This document shows, in pieces, positions 48,784 through 59,752 of a stretch of 64,000 bases of DNA. The DNA comes from Epiperipatus broadwayi (taxonomy: Eukaryota > Onychophora > Udeonychophora > Euonychophora > Peripatidae), in assembly GCA_028023455.1 (NCBI GenBank), contig JAQFVV010006215.1, forward strand, positions 9,631,950 to 9,695,949. Direction: 5' to 3'. The position numbers and the translations under genes are program-made. A model generated the notes under the pieces. The model did no database searches. It saw only the letters and a program-made list of their open reading frames with translations, and was not told the origin of the DNA. Positions within the stretch are counted from its first letter, which is position 1. Every line of letters starts with the position of its first letter.

Positions 48784-48908
48784 TTGCTGGCCAGCAACAA
48801 AAGGTCAATAGTTAGTTGTAATTCAGGAAGAATACAATTGGACAAATTAAATTGATCTGAAGCAGCGCCTAACCAATTCTGGCAATGTCGAATGTGACGT
48901 ACTGTTTT
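48784..48908 (-). CDS. Internal exon of the GH20-like hexosaminidase gene
   Basis: This 125-bp exon follows an acceptor TCTTTTTTTTAG and ends at AA|GTATGT. It starts in phase 0, matching the phase-0 end of the upstream exon at 63567, and leaves two bases that the exon at 40535 completes. It encodes KTVRHIRHCQNWLGAASDQF, then NLSNCILPELQLTIDLLLLA and SK. In GH20C-type enzymes the helical region after the catalytic barrel has this EL-x-L-x-I-x-LL-x-x-A pattern. The phase agreement on both sides is the main support. Confidence 0.8.
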
Positions 48909-49977
48909 CTAAAAAAAAGAAAAAGAACACTTAATATTTTAAAACTTGAATAGTATGAATATATTTCATAGCAAATAAATAATAGATAGAGAATCTTGTA
49001 ATCAAAGTCATTATATATAAAGTATACATACATATACCTGCATGTGTTTATTGAAATGAATAGTGATATTTTATTATACAATAAATATTGAAGCTATATA
49101 TATATGCACACATATATATACTTCATGATGATACTGTTAAAAATTACAAACAAAATTTAAGTTTAAAACTTTTAATAAATTTTTATAAATAAAAATTAAA
49201 TATCAAATATAAATGCACAGAAAAATGTATACAGTATAATTAATTATAAAGTTATTTGGTGATAAGTACTCAATATTTTTCTAAAATTTTAAAAAATAAT
49301 TGATTCTAAATTTAACTTCAAAATAGTTTAAAGGGATGTTTTTCTTTTAACAATAAAAAAAGGTGGAAATGTTACTCTAGAAAAAATAATTAAAATGCTT
49401 ATAAACAGATTACTATATTAAGTTTAAGGAGATAAATAATTAAAATAATTTAATTAAAAAGGCTGTTATTCCTGCTCAAAAATAAGAGCTTGCAAATAGG
49501 GTATTGGACATATAAACTTGGACCTCAACAAAAGTAATGAAATTATCTATAGCCATTAAATCAGAGGATCCAAATGACAAAAGATGGATCTTAATTTTAC
49601 TGATAAGATAGCCCAAAATCATATAAATAGTACTGGAAATTACTTTCAAGATTATTCTATCTTGATCCTGCCAGTGATTATCATTCTGCCATTATTATTA
49701 TTCTGTTTTAGTTAATTCCAACAAGTCTAACATTCAAGAGTAGAGAAGTCATTATCTGCTTCACTCTGTTAAGCTGGTAGAGGGCAGGCTGAAAAATCCA
49801 TCACCGAGTTCCAAGAAAGAAGTCATCAACAACAGAAGAAACCATCTGAACATGTGTCCACTATGTATCCATTTGATAAAAGTAAAAATCTGATGTCCAG
49901 TGCCACCAAAAAAACCAGTCATTAAATCAAGATGAAATTGCTGAAGTATTCTAATAAAGTCTGAATATCAATTAAAC

Positions 49978-50347
49978 CAGGGGTCCTCAACCTTTTTGCA
50001 CTTAAGAGCACATTCTATAATACCAGCCAGGTGGCGGGCACCATTTATTTTTTCAATGTAAATTTATAGTTGGATATTGTTAATAATACACATAATGTAT
50101 ACAAAAAAATATTTATTTCAAAAATAAAATTTTAACATATAATTAAAGTTTATGTTTTTACACTGTAAAAGTATATTATGCCTTACAATTTGATTACAAT
50201 ATAACACAATAATTTATAAGAAATTTTAAAAATTAAATTTATTTGCATCAGACAAATAATTTTTTATCGTGTTTGGATAGTGGCGGGCACATGTAAAATG
50301 GTCTGCAGGCGCCATGGTGCTCGCGGGCATAGGGTTGGGGACCCCTG
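49978..50347. mobile_element. Non-autonomous hAT element (MITE), 370 bp
   Basis: The left terminus CAGGGGTCCTCAACC and the right terminus GGTTGGGGACCCCTG form 15-bp inverted repeats with one mismatch. The flanks at 49970-49977 and 50348-50355 are both AATTAAAC, a perfect 8-bp target duplication. Subterminal GGCGGGCAC repeats and the absence of any open frame fit a miniature hAT element. The perfect duplication suggests a fairly recent insertion into this intron. Confidence 0.93.
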
Positions 50348-52058
50348 AATTAAACCATCGTCTACCATAATTATGGTAAAGAATAAACTCCGCAAATCCC
50401 TAAAGATTGAGCATGAACTGTTAGGCTGAAAAAATAAGTATAATTTTTAAACTAATAGTTAATTAATATCTCCAATCTAATGAAATATGTTAATGAACAA
50501 TGATTTATTTTTAGTCTGTTTACAAGCAGATATGGCAAGGCATGGTAGTTTGGTTTCTTTATCATGCCGGTATTTATCAGCAATAAGCATATAAAAATTA
50601 CTCTGCAAAAGGTAATAGCTTATAATCGCAATCTCTTGCCATGCTATTAAATGTTGGTATGTCAGTCAGTTATTTCCGCTTTATTTATTTAATAATATGT
50701 TAACTCAATAAATCTATAAATTATGAGTGGAGGGCAATCATGCTGTATAGACAAGCTAGATTAGGGTTCAGTTAAGTAGATGTTAGTTTTAGGTAACTTG
50801 TCTTGTAATTGATTTATTATTATTGATAAAAATGGATGGCTGGTATCCATGAATTTAGGTTGTAATGAATTACATCTGATTCTTATTCTTATGTAACGCA
50901 TTAGTATTAGATGATTGTAACATCATTTGTGACTGCTGATGCCTTACAATTATCTTATTTAAACAGAGGTCTGTGGTAAATGATTAATTCCTATCACATG
51001 CTATCTATTTACTTCATACATGTCGTAGTGATATATATGTGTCTGCCGGTCACTATATGATATATACACAGTAGACAGTTAATTCCTACCATAGGCATAC
51101 AATTATCACATATACTTTCTCTTATACAGATACCATTATAGTATAGATGTGATTTCCTGCATTTTACAATTACAGTATTTTATTATTTATTTCATACTAA
51201 TATCATAATCTGTAATTGATCACAACAGTCAAATAGTAAGATGAGTTTTAATTTATAAACTTGTATCAGTTAGCGTTAAAACAGCTGTGATGATAGTTGA
51301 GAGCAGATAGGTGTGGAGGCAATAGATTGGAATCCATTCAAACAATTAATGTTAATAGTATTCTAAAATAGTATCAATTATTTTAAACCTTTATACTACC
51401 ATGTACTATATCTGTGCATAATTAAAAGTTAATTTAATAAAATTTGGAAAGGTTTATTTACCTTAAATTAAGTGACTAAAGTTACACCAATGTATGTTAT
51501 GTGTTGTATATACATAAATAGTGCTGTCTCATCACTTTTGGCAGTTTGTAATCTTTAATTGCAATCAATAACTTAGGTAAAAAAAGTTGTCTCTTGATTT
51601 CTCCCTGACCTTAGCAGACTTTAAAAGAAAAAGTTGGTATTCTGTGATGTCAGAATGTGAAAAACACATGTAGATTGCCCTCAGGTGATTTGCATGTGGG
51701 TTGTGCAATTCTGACAGTTACAATATATGTATGCATAATATTTCATAACAAAAAGAAACTTTGCAACAATAAAATAATTATTAAGCTATGCTTAATTATA
51801 AAAGCCTTTTTTTTTTCATAAACAGATATTTTTGAATATTAGTGACAACTTTTAATATTTTTAAATTATATATAATCTAAATTCGGTTAAAAATACAATT
51901 TAAAATTTCAAACATAGAATTATATAATAATAAAATTTGAAAGGATATACAGCGTGACTACCATATTCATGTCATTTAGATCCAAGCCCTTATGCAGATA
52001 CTAAAGATTGTGGATAATAGCAAACTCTGTATAACATAGTTTCAATATATATATATAT

Positions 52059-54379
52059 TGTGCCAGGCACGTTTCATGTGGCCAAGCACAAGATAAGGTC
52101 AGATAAATTAATGGTCGAAAGTACGTAAAAAGCCATTAAATGGGGGTGTGTATACTATTTATATAATTAAAATTTGTTATAAATTAAGAGAGAGCTATGG
52201 CGATAATATAAACTCACACACACACATGATTAAAGCCAATGTTTAAAGGTTTAGAAATATGTATTTGCAATTTTGATTTTTGTTTTTTTTATTTTTTTTT
52301 AAAGAAAAAGATAACTCCAAAGTGTATTTATAATTTTAAATATTTGTGTTTGTTGAAGAAACAGCGTTTATTTAACAAATTGTTATTCTCTATTTATATT
52401 TTTGAGTGTTTACAAAATGTAAAAAGAAAAATTTTAAATATTACTGTTAATTAAAAATATTTAAGAATAATTTCAAAATCGAAGTTTTAATGGTCATTTT
52501 TCTCTTCAGTTGCATTTGAGCAAGTCATTGTCTTAAATTTAAGAAAAGCCTAAAGGCATTCTGGCTTCCTGTCCACGCTAAAATAATTTTAACAGGACAA
52601 AAGAGTTTATGATAATGTAATTAATCAAAAGAAAAATGTCCACGCTAAAATAATTTTAACAGGACAAAAGAGTTTATGATAATGTAATTAATCAAAAGAA
52701 AAAAGATGTTATCATTTCTTGATTGTGATCTGAATGGAGATATAAAAAAAAATAAGAAAAAACTAATTGGAAATCAAATTCTTAAAACAATTAGTCAAAC
52801 CAATTCAATGAGATTTAATTAATTTTTGTGTATGGAGGTGGGATATCTGTTCTGAAATTGCGAGAGGGCAATTGACTTTTGCTTTTCAAAGAAGGCAGTC
52901 TAACTTTTTTTTGTCAAAGAGAGCAGTTTACATTTGCAAATGTTATTGGGAAGCTAATGCTATTCTGAAACACGCGAAGTCATGCAACTGTTTTTAATCA
53001 TGATGATTCTAATACCTTGTAAGCTGTAAGATTTACTCTAATAAGAAAGAAAAAAAATTAATATTCATTCTGTCATTCTAAATCAATGGACATTAATCCA
53101 GGCCATCAGTTAAATAACCTAGCAGTTAACCAGTCAGTTGATTCTGATGGAAGCATAACTACAACACGCCATCGAAGCCTGCAGTTAACCTAGGATCCTT
53201 AAACCAATAAAGGACGATTGATATCGTTTAATATCCTGTTGAATATCCGTTCTCCAACTTAAATATGCCCAATAAGCATTCGCTTGCAGATAAAATGATC
53301 ATGGAATAGAAGCCGACTTCAGCGCGTCCGTCCAGCTCCTCTCCCGCCGTCCCACAAGAATGTAAATGCCGAGATTCGAACACCAAGCGATGATCAAGTC
53401 ATGAACTTGTGCCGCAGTCAGGTCCAGCCCTTGTTGCAGTAAATGAACGTATAGTATAGCCCACCCAAAACCCATACAAGAATGAAGCTTATAGACTTTA
53501 TCGGGTACACTATTTTTTTGTGTTTATTTTATTTTAAATTTAATACCCATTTCATAAATATATATTTCATATATATACGTACATAAACACACCTGTATAT
53601 AACTTGTTAATTTTTCTTTATTTATGTAATGCATATGTGTGAGTTTACTTATAATCCACAGATCACTATCTCTCATGTATAATTATTTCATACATTTTCT
53701 GATTTAAGAAAAAAAATTTTCTTTCATTTAATCTAATTATTGCTCTATTAAGTATTTCTTTATGATTAGTTTTGTTTTATTAATATGATTTGTGTAGTGT
53801 ATAATATTCATTTGTATATTTATTCAATCTGGGGATATTAATTTTGTATTTATATTATAAATGGTAGGGGGTATTGGTTTAATAAAAGATTTTATAATTT
53901 AAAGCGACTACTGCCATATATTCCATATTTTTTTTCATCATTTACTTTCTCTAACCCCATATTAGTTAGTTATGCGAGTTTTCCGAGCCCCAATTCTTTT
54001 AACTGAGTATAAGAGTACGCTGAGCTAGAGAATGGGATACCTTCTTACCGGAACCTAAATCTTTATTTTCACGAGGATACTTATTTATTTTTTTTTTATG
54101 AATAATTATTTATTGGCACACATGCCTTAATATCATTTGAACTTGCATATCCTTTCAGGAGAAGAGTTAAATTTCCTTCTGGGAGTGGCGCGAGGGGTTG
54201 ATTTAGAATCATCCCCCAAAGGTATGTAAGAGTCAACCTTTCCATAAGTATCTTGTGTGTCCGGAACACTGTTACGGTAAAGTTTTGAATTTCTTCTTAC
54301 TCCGGCATGTCGCCATATTTTCCCTCATGTTCGGTTTATGCGCATGCTCATATTAAAGGAGTAAACGTTAACCAGTATA
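52059..54379 (+). repeat. 5' LTR of the gypsy element
   Basis: Starts TGTGCCAGGCACG and ends GTTAACCAGTATA, co-linear with 59753-62074 over its whole length. It contains a CA microsatellite near 52213-52227 and AATAAA at 53881-53886, followed by TTAAAGCGACTACTG. Relative to the 3' LTR it has a 67-bp tandem duplication (52571-52637 and 52638-52704) and lacks about 80 bp that the 3' LTR has at 60306-60387. At over 2.3 kb it is long for a gypsy LTR. The 71-codon open stretch at 52239-52454 also exists in the 3' LTR but shows no protein-like features. The exact end is uncertain by a few bases because the flank is TA repeat. Confidence 0.93.
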
Positions 54380-54392
54380 GAAACGAAATTTT

Positions 54393-54410
54393 TGGCGCCT
54401 AACGTGTAAG
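54393..54410 (+). other. Primer-binding site, lysine tRNA type
   Basis: TGGCGCCTAACGTGTAAG lies 14 bases after the LTR end. It matches the known tRNA-Lys(1,2)-type primer site (TGGCGCCCAACGTG...) at 13 of the first 14 positions. Minus-strand DNA synthesis would have been primed here. Confidence 0.8.
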
Positions 54411-54569
54411 TCTTACTTAATGTGGCCAGCATAGGAAAGACACGGCCACTAAACGTAACAAAAGAAAAACGAAAATCTCGCAAAATCTCAAAAGTATTGG
54501 GAACGATTTTTTTTTAGAGACAAGATTTGAAAAAAGAGTTTACGATTACAAAACTTAATAAATAAAAAT

Positions 54570-55200
54570 TCTAAACTTTGTTTTGTTTTTGAAGTGACAC
54601 TCGTCACTACAGTAGTACTCATTTAGATTATATTACCGTGTGCGCATATTTAAAATAAAAAAGTTTACGATTGAGAATTGTTATAGATAAGAATTCTAAG
54701 TTGTTGTTTTTTTTTGAAGTGATATTTGTCACCACAATAATACTGACTAGATTTATTTTGTCATATATACATATTTACTAAAAATAAAGGGCAGTATAAA
54801 AGTATAAACTGCGCATTTAATAAAAATAAACAGCAGTATATAAGTATAATCAAATCTTAATATATAAAAATTTTAAGCTTTATTTTGTTTTTGAAGCGAC
54901 CTTCGTCGCCACAATACTATTGATTTAGATTGTTTTAGCTATATATAAATATTTATAGTAGAAATAAATTTAAAAAAAAAAAAAAAAAGTTAAATAAATA
55001 AAACAATTGTAGAAAGAAATAAACTGCAGTATATTAGCGTAAACTACATATTGTACAAAAACAGGCGGTGAATCTTAATAAATAATAACTTTAAAAACTA
55101 TTTTGTTTTTGAAGCGACTTTTCGTCGCTACAGTAATATTGATTTAGATTGTTTTAGCTATATATAAATGTTTATAGTAAAAATAAATGATAGTATACAA
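54570..55200 (+). repeat. Four leader repeats, each with a short hairpin
   Basis: Four copies of a unit of roughly 90 bp contain a T-rich lead-in, GAAG plus a hairpin, ACA, a TTTAGATT block and an A/T-rich tail. Hairpins lie at 54594-54607 (GTGAC ACTC GTCAC), 54719-54732 (GTGAT ATTT GTCAC), 54896-54909 (GCGAC CTTC GTCGC) and 55114-55128 (GCGAC TTTTC GTCGC). All stems stay paired, counting one G-U, although the second stem pair changes from T-A to C-G. They lie in the untranslated leader between primer site and gag, where packaging or dimerisation signals of retroelements are usually found. The role is inferred. Confidence 0.85.
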
Positions 55201-55779
55201 GCGTAAACTACGTATTATATAAAAACAAGTGGCGGACTGCGGAAATAAAGATTTTTTTTTTGTAAAACAAGAAAAGGGAAAGTAAATCTTTATTGAATAA
55301 AGTAGAATTGTGAAGTTGCATGATAGGGAATTTAGTTTTTGATGGCACGTAACAGTTCAAAATCGTAATACTATTCGCGATCAATTTCTTTTCGTTTTGT
55401 TTTGAAAACAATTCCAATACGTGCACAATTTAATGTTAGCTTGGTTTTTATATGTTTTTATTGGTGTTTGAAGGGCGATCTCAGAATAATTTTATTATTT
55501 ATAGTTAATAAATGAATGAGAGAAATATAACTCGGAAGGGAGAAATAAATGACGGTAGGGATAAGGGAAGCTCGGTACGGCGTGCGCTGAATAATTTTAT
55601 GAAAAGAAATAAATAAAGAGAATTAAGTTAAACAAAGTAGCATTAAACCATAGTCTTAAGAATTAATCAAATAAAATAGTTAAAGTCGCATAACAAAGCA
55701 AATTTATAATCAATTGAAAATAATACTATATATGTGGACAAGATTACAGTCCAGAAAGTAAAAGCAAAAAAAGATAGAT

Positions 55780-56630
55780 ATGTGTGAAAAGTATGACGAA
55801 ATAATTGGGGAAATGGAAGAAGCCAGCCTCAAAGATCTAAAAGTGGAATAGAGGAAGCAATGGAGCCTCAAATTGAAGGAAAACCAATGGGGGAAAATGA
55901 AAACTTAATGAAAATGATGATGTTTGTAAATACTATAAGACTCGACCTTAGTCAGATGTCTAATCAATTAAAAGAAAGGTCGGAGGAAATAGTACGAGAT
56001 GTAGCTAAAAGGTTTGATGACTTTAGGGAAGAAATATCCTTAGGGATTGAAACAAGGTTTCAAGGTGTAGAAGAAAAATGTAGAGGCCTCTATCAGATTA
56101 ATAGCGATAGGTTGGAAGAAATCCAAACAAGGCAGCAAGTAATGGAAGCAGATTGCAAGAGAATACAAGAAATAGGCAAAAAGGTTGAAGAAAGTGAAAA
56201 AAGTTATAGCGACAGGATAGAAAAATTAGAAATGCGCAGAGCGGCGAGTGATGATAAAATAGGGGATCTGTGTCAGACAGTTAGCTGAATTGAATAACAG
56301 ATGGCAAAGATGGAAAGGTTTATCAATACCGTGAGACTTGACCTCAACCAGATGACAAGTGAGATAAAAGATATGAGAAGGGAAATGTCAAATGAAATAG
56401 AAGAGAGATTGGAGAAAAAGGGCGAATACCTTCAACAAAGTAATAAAGAGGAGTCACAAAAGGAGACAAAACAAGAGTACAGCCATAGCAAGGCTAAAAA
56501 GAAGAGGAGAAAGCAAAAAAAAAAAATAACAGGGAAAGAAATGTCAAATCTAGTATGTTCATGGGAAGACAGAGTACCGAACTACGCTCCGCAGAACTGT
56601 CCTAAGATAACAGTTGCTGGAAGGGATTGA
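55780..56630 (+). pseudogene. Gag-like coiled-coil protein, frame broken
   Basis: An ATG at 55780 opens a short frame (MCEKYDEIIGEMEEASLKDL) that stops at 55849. The main frame follows from about 55797 (first ATG 55860) to a TGA at 56286, and after two stops it resumes at 56301 to 56630. The product is highly charged and heptad-like, consistent with a coiled coil. MMMFVNTIRLDLSQMSNQLK near the start recurs as MERFINTVRLDLNQMTSEIK in the second part, an internal duplication. A Lys-rich basic tail ends it, and no CCHC zinc knuckle is visible. Its position after the leader and before protease identifies it as gag; sequence similarity alone would not. Confidence 0.65.
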
Positions 56631-57054
56631 GGGAACAGCCTTATTGGACTCAGGGAGTCAAATCTCCGTGATATCGGAGGAATTATACCAGCACATATTA
56701 AAAAAAAATCCAGAGGTCGAGATCCTCCCATTGAAACTCACCCAAGTAACACTAGCAAACAATTGCAAAGTAAAACTTGCGCTGAGACAAATCTGGCTGC
56801 AATTAGAAATCAATGGTCAAGTAACCCCCATGTGTTTCTAACAATGAACAGTTTAATCCGTGAGGTGGTGCTCAGTTCAGACTTCTTGCATACTAGACTA
56901 TGAAAAGGAACTTGTCGCATGCAATGGCCAAGAAACCAGATTTTTACCCCCTCAGCTATATCATGACAAATGGACATGTTGCCTTAATCAGGCTGCCCCA
57001 GATATGCTGGTAGAAAAGGTGAATGAAGTGAGAATCGGTCTCTGTGGAAAGTAA
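56605..57054 (+). pseudogene. Retropepsin-like aspartic protease, broken
   Basis: In the +1 frame relative to gag, overlapping its end by 17 bases, the sequence reads LEGIEGTALLDSGSQISVIS. DSG is the catalytic Asp motif (DTG/DSG) of retropepsins, preceded by the usual hydrophobic strand. A further strand-like block (KLTQVTLANNCKVKL) follows, and the frame stops at 56839. The same frame continues from 56860 to 57054 with decayed sequence that links to the reverse transcriptase. The frame overlap suggests that a -1 or +1 ribosomal shift joined gag and pol in the active ancestor. Confidence 0.7.
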
Positions 57055-57880
57055 AGAAAGAATTAAAGCTATGCTGCAGAACTATAGCGATATATTCTCA
57101 GAAAATCCTGGGATTATTGGGGGTACCAACAAAGAATTAAGCTCAAGCAAGGGGAACCATTCCAAGCACGATCATATCCTATACCTCATCAGTTTAAAGA
57201 GGAGGTGGAAAAGCAGTTGGAGCAGATGTTGGAGTGGGGAATTATTGAAAAATTTTCTTCTCCTTATTGCAATCCCCTAGTTACTGTAAGAAAAAAAATG
57301 GAGCCATCCAGCTGTGTTTAGATGCCCGGCAACTCAATAGGGCCACAATACCCGATTGTACCATCCCTTCACCCATGCATGATTTATTAATGAAGTTTAA
57401 AGAAAAAAAAGTCTTTTCAACATTCGATTTGACTGCCAGTTATTGACAGATCGAGCTGCACCCAGCGAACAGTCAGAACACAGCTTTTAGATATGGAGGG
57501 CATTCTTATCAATTTAACCAAATGCCTTTTGGTTTGGTCAACAGTGGAGCTGGTTTGCTAAGATGCCTGGACCAAGTTTTGTCGGTGGAAACAAAGAAAA
57601 TCGTAACTATGTATGTGGATGATGTAGTTGTGGCATCCACATTGCTGGAGGAGCATCTCCAGCAGTTGGAATTATTCTTCAGACAGTGCAGGGAAAAGGG
57701 GATTAAGATAAACATGAAGAAAAGTTTGTTCGTATCAGAGGAGATTGAATTCCTGGGTCATCTGGTTAGCCAGACAGGGATTAAACCTCATCCCGATAAA
57801 ATAAAGGCCATCATGGAATTTCCTGTGCCTAAAACTAAACACCAGATTCAGTCGTTCTTTTTTACAAGTTTTGTGAAAAT
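57044..57880 (+). pseudogene. Reverse transcriptase domain, broken
   Basis: The approach region (about 57050-57300) crosses two frames. The palm begins near 57415 with STFDLTASY, where the next codon is TGA in place of the Trp of the usual SGYWQI block, followed by FNQMPFGLVNSGAG and, at 57612, YVDD with both catalytic Asp. EFLGHLVSQTGIKPHPDKI follows, the standard gypsy FLGHxVSxxGIxPxPxKV block. The order is that of Ty3/gypsy Pol. The stop at 57444 and at least two frameshifts prevent a continuous product. Confidence 0.88.
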
Positions 57881-59004
57881 TTGCCGACCAAATGGAACCT
57901 CTTTTGAAGCTGCTCAGAAAGGAAACGAGGTGGAACTGGACTGCAGATCAAGAGGAAGCCTTCGAAAGGGTCAAGATGAGTTTCGTAAAACAGATTGTGC
58001 TCGCATACTCAGACTTTGGCAAACCATTTTTACCTCAAACTGACAGTAGAGGGTATGGGTTAGGGGTCACCTTGTCTCAGATCCAACCAGATGAGAGAAT
58101 AGGGGTGCTGTATTTCATAAGCCGTTTATTGAAGGGGCCTGAGAGCAATTACATGGTCACAGAGAAGGAGGCTCTAGCCATTGTATGGGCTTTCCAGAAA
58201 TTTCGGCCCATGTTATTGGGATCTGAAGTGGTGGTAATCACTGACCACAAGAGTTTAGAGTACCTCAACCATAATTACCTCACTAATAGCCGCCTTGTGA
58301 GATGGAGTCTGTTCCTTCAGGAGTTCAATTACACAGTTCAGTACTACAAAAGGGCTGAAAATGTAGTTGCTGATACTTTAAGTCGCTATCCCATGCCTCT
58401 CCAGCAGAGGCATTTGAATATGGACCAAGCATACATGATGAACATGACCTTATGTGTGGATGAATCCCTAGAGCATGAACTAGCTCAGATAGCTGTAGAG
58501 CAACGAGACGATGCAGGTTTAAATCAAATTATAATGCAGTGTCAGGACGAAACCCTAAGAGATGATTCAATACCCGAAAGGACCATGCAACTATACAAAC
58601 TGATGGAGGAAATACTGCATTATCAAGTTCAAGAAGGAAAAGATGAATGGAGGGTTGTGGTACCATTGAAGATGAGGCACTCTCTCATTCAATATATCCA
58701 TTGCTTATACAGGCATTACGGAACCCCAAAAACAGAAGATTGCCTCAGGCACTGGTTTTATTGGCCACGGATGCACTGGGACATAATGTATGTGATGACC
58801 AAGTGTGAAATATGCCAGAGGGCAAAACCACCCAACAAAAGTTATGTGAACCTCATGGAGTCGATTATACCTCAAAACTCAAGGGAGATAATGGTCCTCT
58901 GCCATCCTTCAATCGGAAAAGATACTTGTTGGTGGTGTATGACCTTTTCTCCAAATTTGTTGCTGCTCATCCATTATCTAGGACTACTACATGAAAAACT
59001 ATAA
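57880..59004 (+). pseudogene. RNase H and integrase N-terminal region
   Basis: The 370-codon frame starts in the connection (LLKLLRKETRWNWTADQEEA) and runs through RNase H: an LPQTDSRGYGLGVTLSQ block holding the first acidic residue, an EKEALAIVWAFQKFR block with the second, and ITDHKSLEYL with the third. Then LSRYPMPLQ marks the end of RNase H. The integrase zinc-binding HHCC pattern follows: IHCLYRHYGTPKTEDCLRHW with two His, then CEICQRAKP with the Cys pair. After about 58850 the frame leaves the integrase core, which continues in another frame. Confidence 0.88.
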
Positions 59005-59411
59005 AAGTACTGCGATCCCTGCATTTCCCACAGATCGGGAAACCTTAGACCATCCTATCAGATAATGGGACACGCTTCATATCAGAAGAATGGAAACAGT
59101 GGACAAATAAACAGGGAATCAAACATATACTCACCTCCATCCGCAACTCTCAGTCAAACCCCTGCGAGCGGGTTATGCAGGAGCTAGGGAGACTTTTTCG
59201 TACTTATCTACCCAACAATCATAGAGGGTGGGTCAAGCAGTTATTTCGAGTACTAGACTTTATTAATTGGTCCGTTAGTGAATCCACAGGATTATCTCCA
59301 ATACGCCTTCACTTCGGAAAACTAGTCCCTAAGTTGTTTAAGACGAAATTACCCGAAGGTACAGGTGAAACTGTGGACATGGAAACAGATAGAAAGGAGG
59401 CTTACGCCTGA
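58812..59411 (+). pseudogene. Integrase catalytic core, broken
   Basis: In the next frame the core strand reads RYLLVVYDLFSKFVAAHPLS (58915-58980) with the first catalytic Asp. A LSDNGTRFISEEW block with the second Asp follows near 59055-59095, and a SNPCERVMQELGRLFRTYL block near 59155-59205 carries the catalytic Glu. The frame at 59175-59411 continues through SESTGLSPIRLHFGKLVPKL. Stops near 58993 and a shift before 59150 break it. All three DDE residues are present, so the decay is by frame breaks rather than loss of the catalytic residues. Confidence 0.85.
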
Positions 59412-59469
59412 ATGCAGCATATGAGCACTATGAGGAAGAAACGAAAGGGTGTGACAAAGCATCAATTCA

Positions 59470-59694
59470 AAAATAGGGGATAGAGTGATAGTAAGGACTC
59501 CCCATGTAAGTATACCGGAGAAATTCCGGTTTAAAAAATTCTGTAACCTTTATGAAAGACCATTCAAAATTGTGGAATGCAAAGGAAATAATGCTTTCCG
59601 GATTAAGACAGAGCAAGGGATCAAGGGCACTTACAATGCGAGAGCCTTGAAACCTGTAGTAAAAAATGTTAAAGTTTTTGGAAAATACGATTAA
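59470..59694 (+). pseudogene. Integrase C-terminal region, end of Pol
   Basis: The stretch reads GDRVIVRTPHVSIPEKFRFK in part across a frame break, then KKFCNLYERPFKIVECKGNN and AFRIKTEQGIKGTYNARAL. This resembles the SH3-like integrase C-terminal domain of gypsy elements (GDxVxxR ... KxxxxYxGPFxIxxxxxNNxxRI). The stop at 59692-59694 is 46 bp before the polypurine tract, which leaves no room for an envelope gene. Confidence 0.75.
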
Positions 59695-59739
59695 TAATAA
59701 AGACATTAAAATGATAAACTCCATTTAAACGTCTCATGT

Positions 59740-59752
59740 CAGAGGGGGGTAT
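59740..59752 (+). other. Polypurine tract
   Basis: CAGAGGGGGGTAT directly precedes the TGTGCCAGG start of the 3' LTR. It would prime plus-strand DNA synthesis and fixes the LTR boundary. Confidence 0.85.

Noticed and set aside
52239-52454. 71-codon frame present in both LTRs (also 59940-60152)
   Set aside because: The two copies differ by homopolymer indels and show no protein motif; its recurrence is explained by the LTR duplication.
57509-57715. Minus-strand frame over the reverse transcriptase
   Set aside because: Shadow of the YVDD-containing palm sequence on the plus strand.
59467-59724. Minus-strand 85-codon frame
   Set aside because: Antisense to the integrase C-terminal region.
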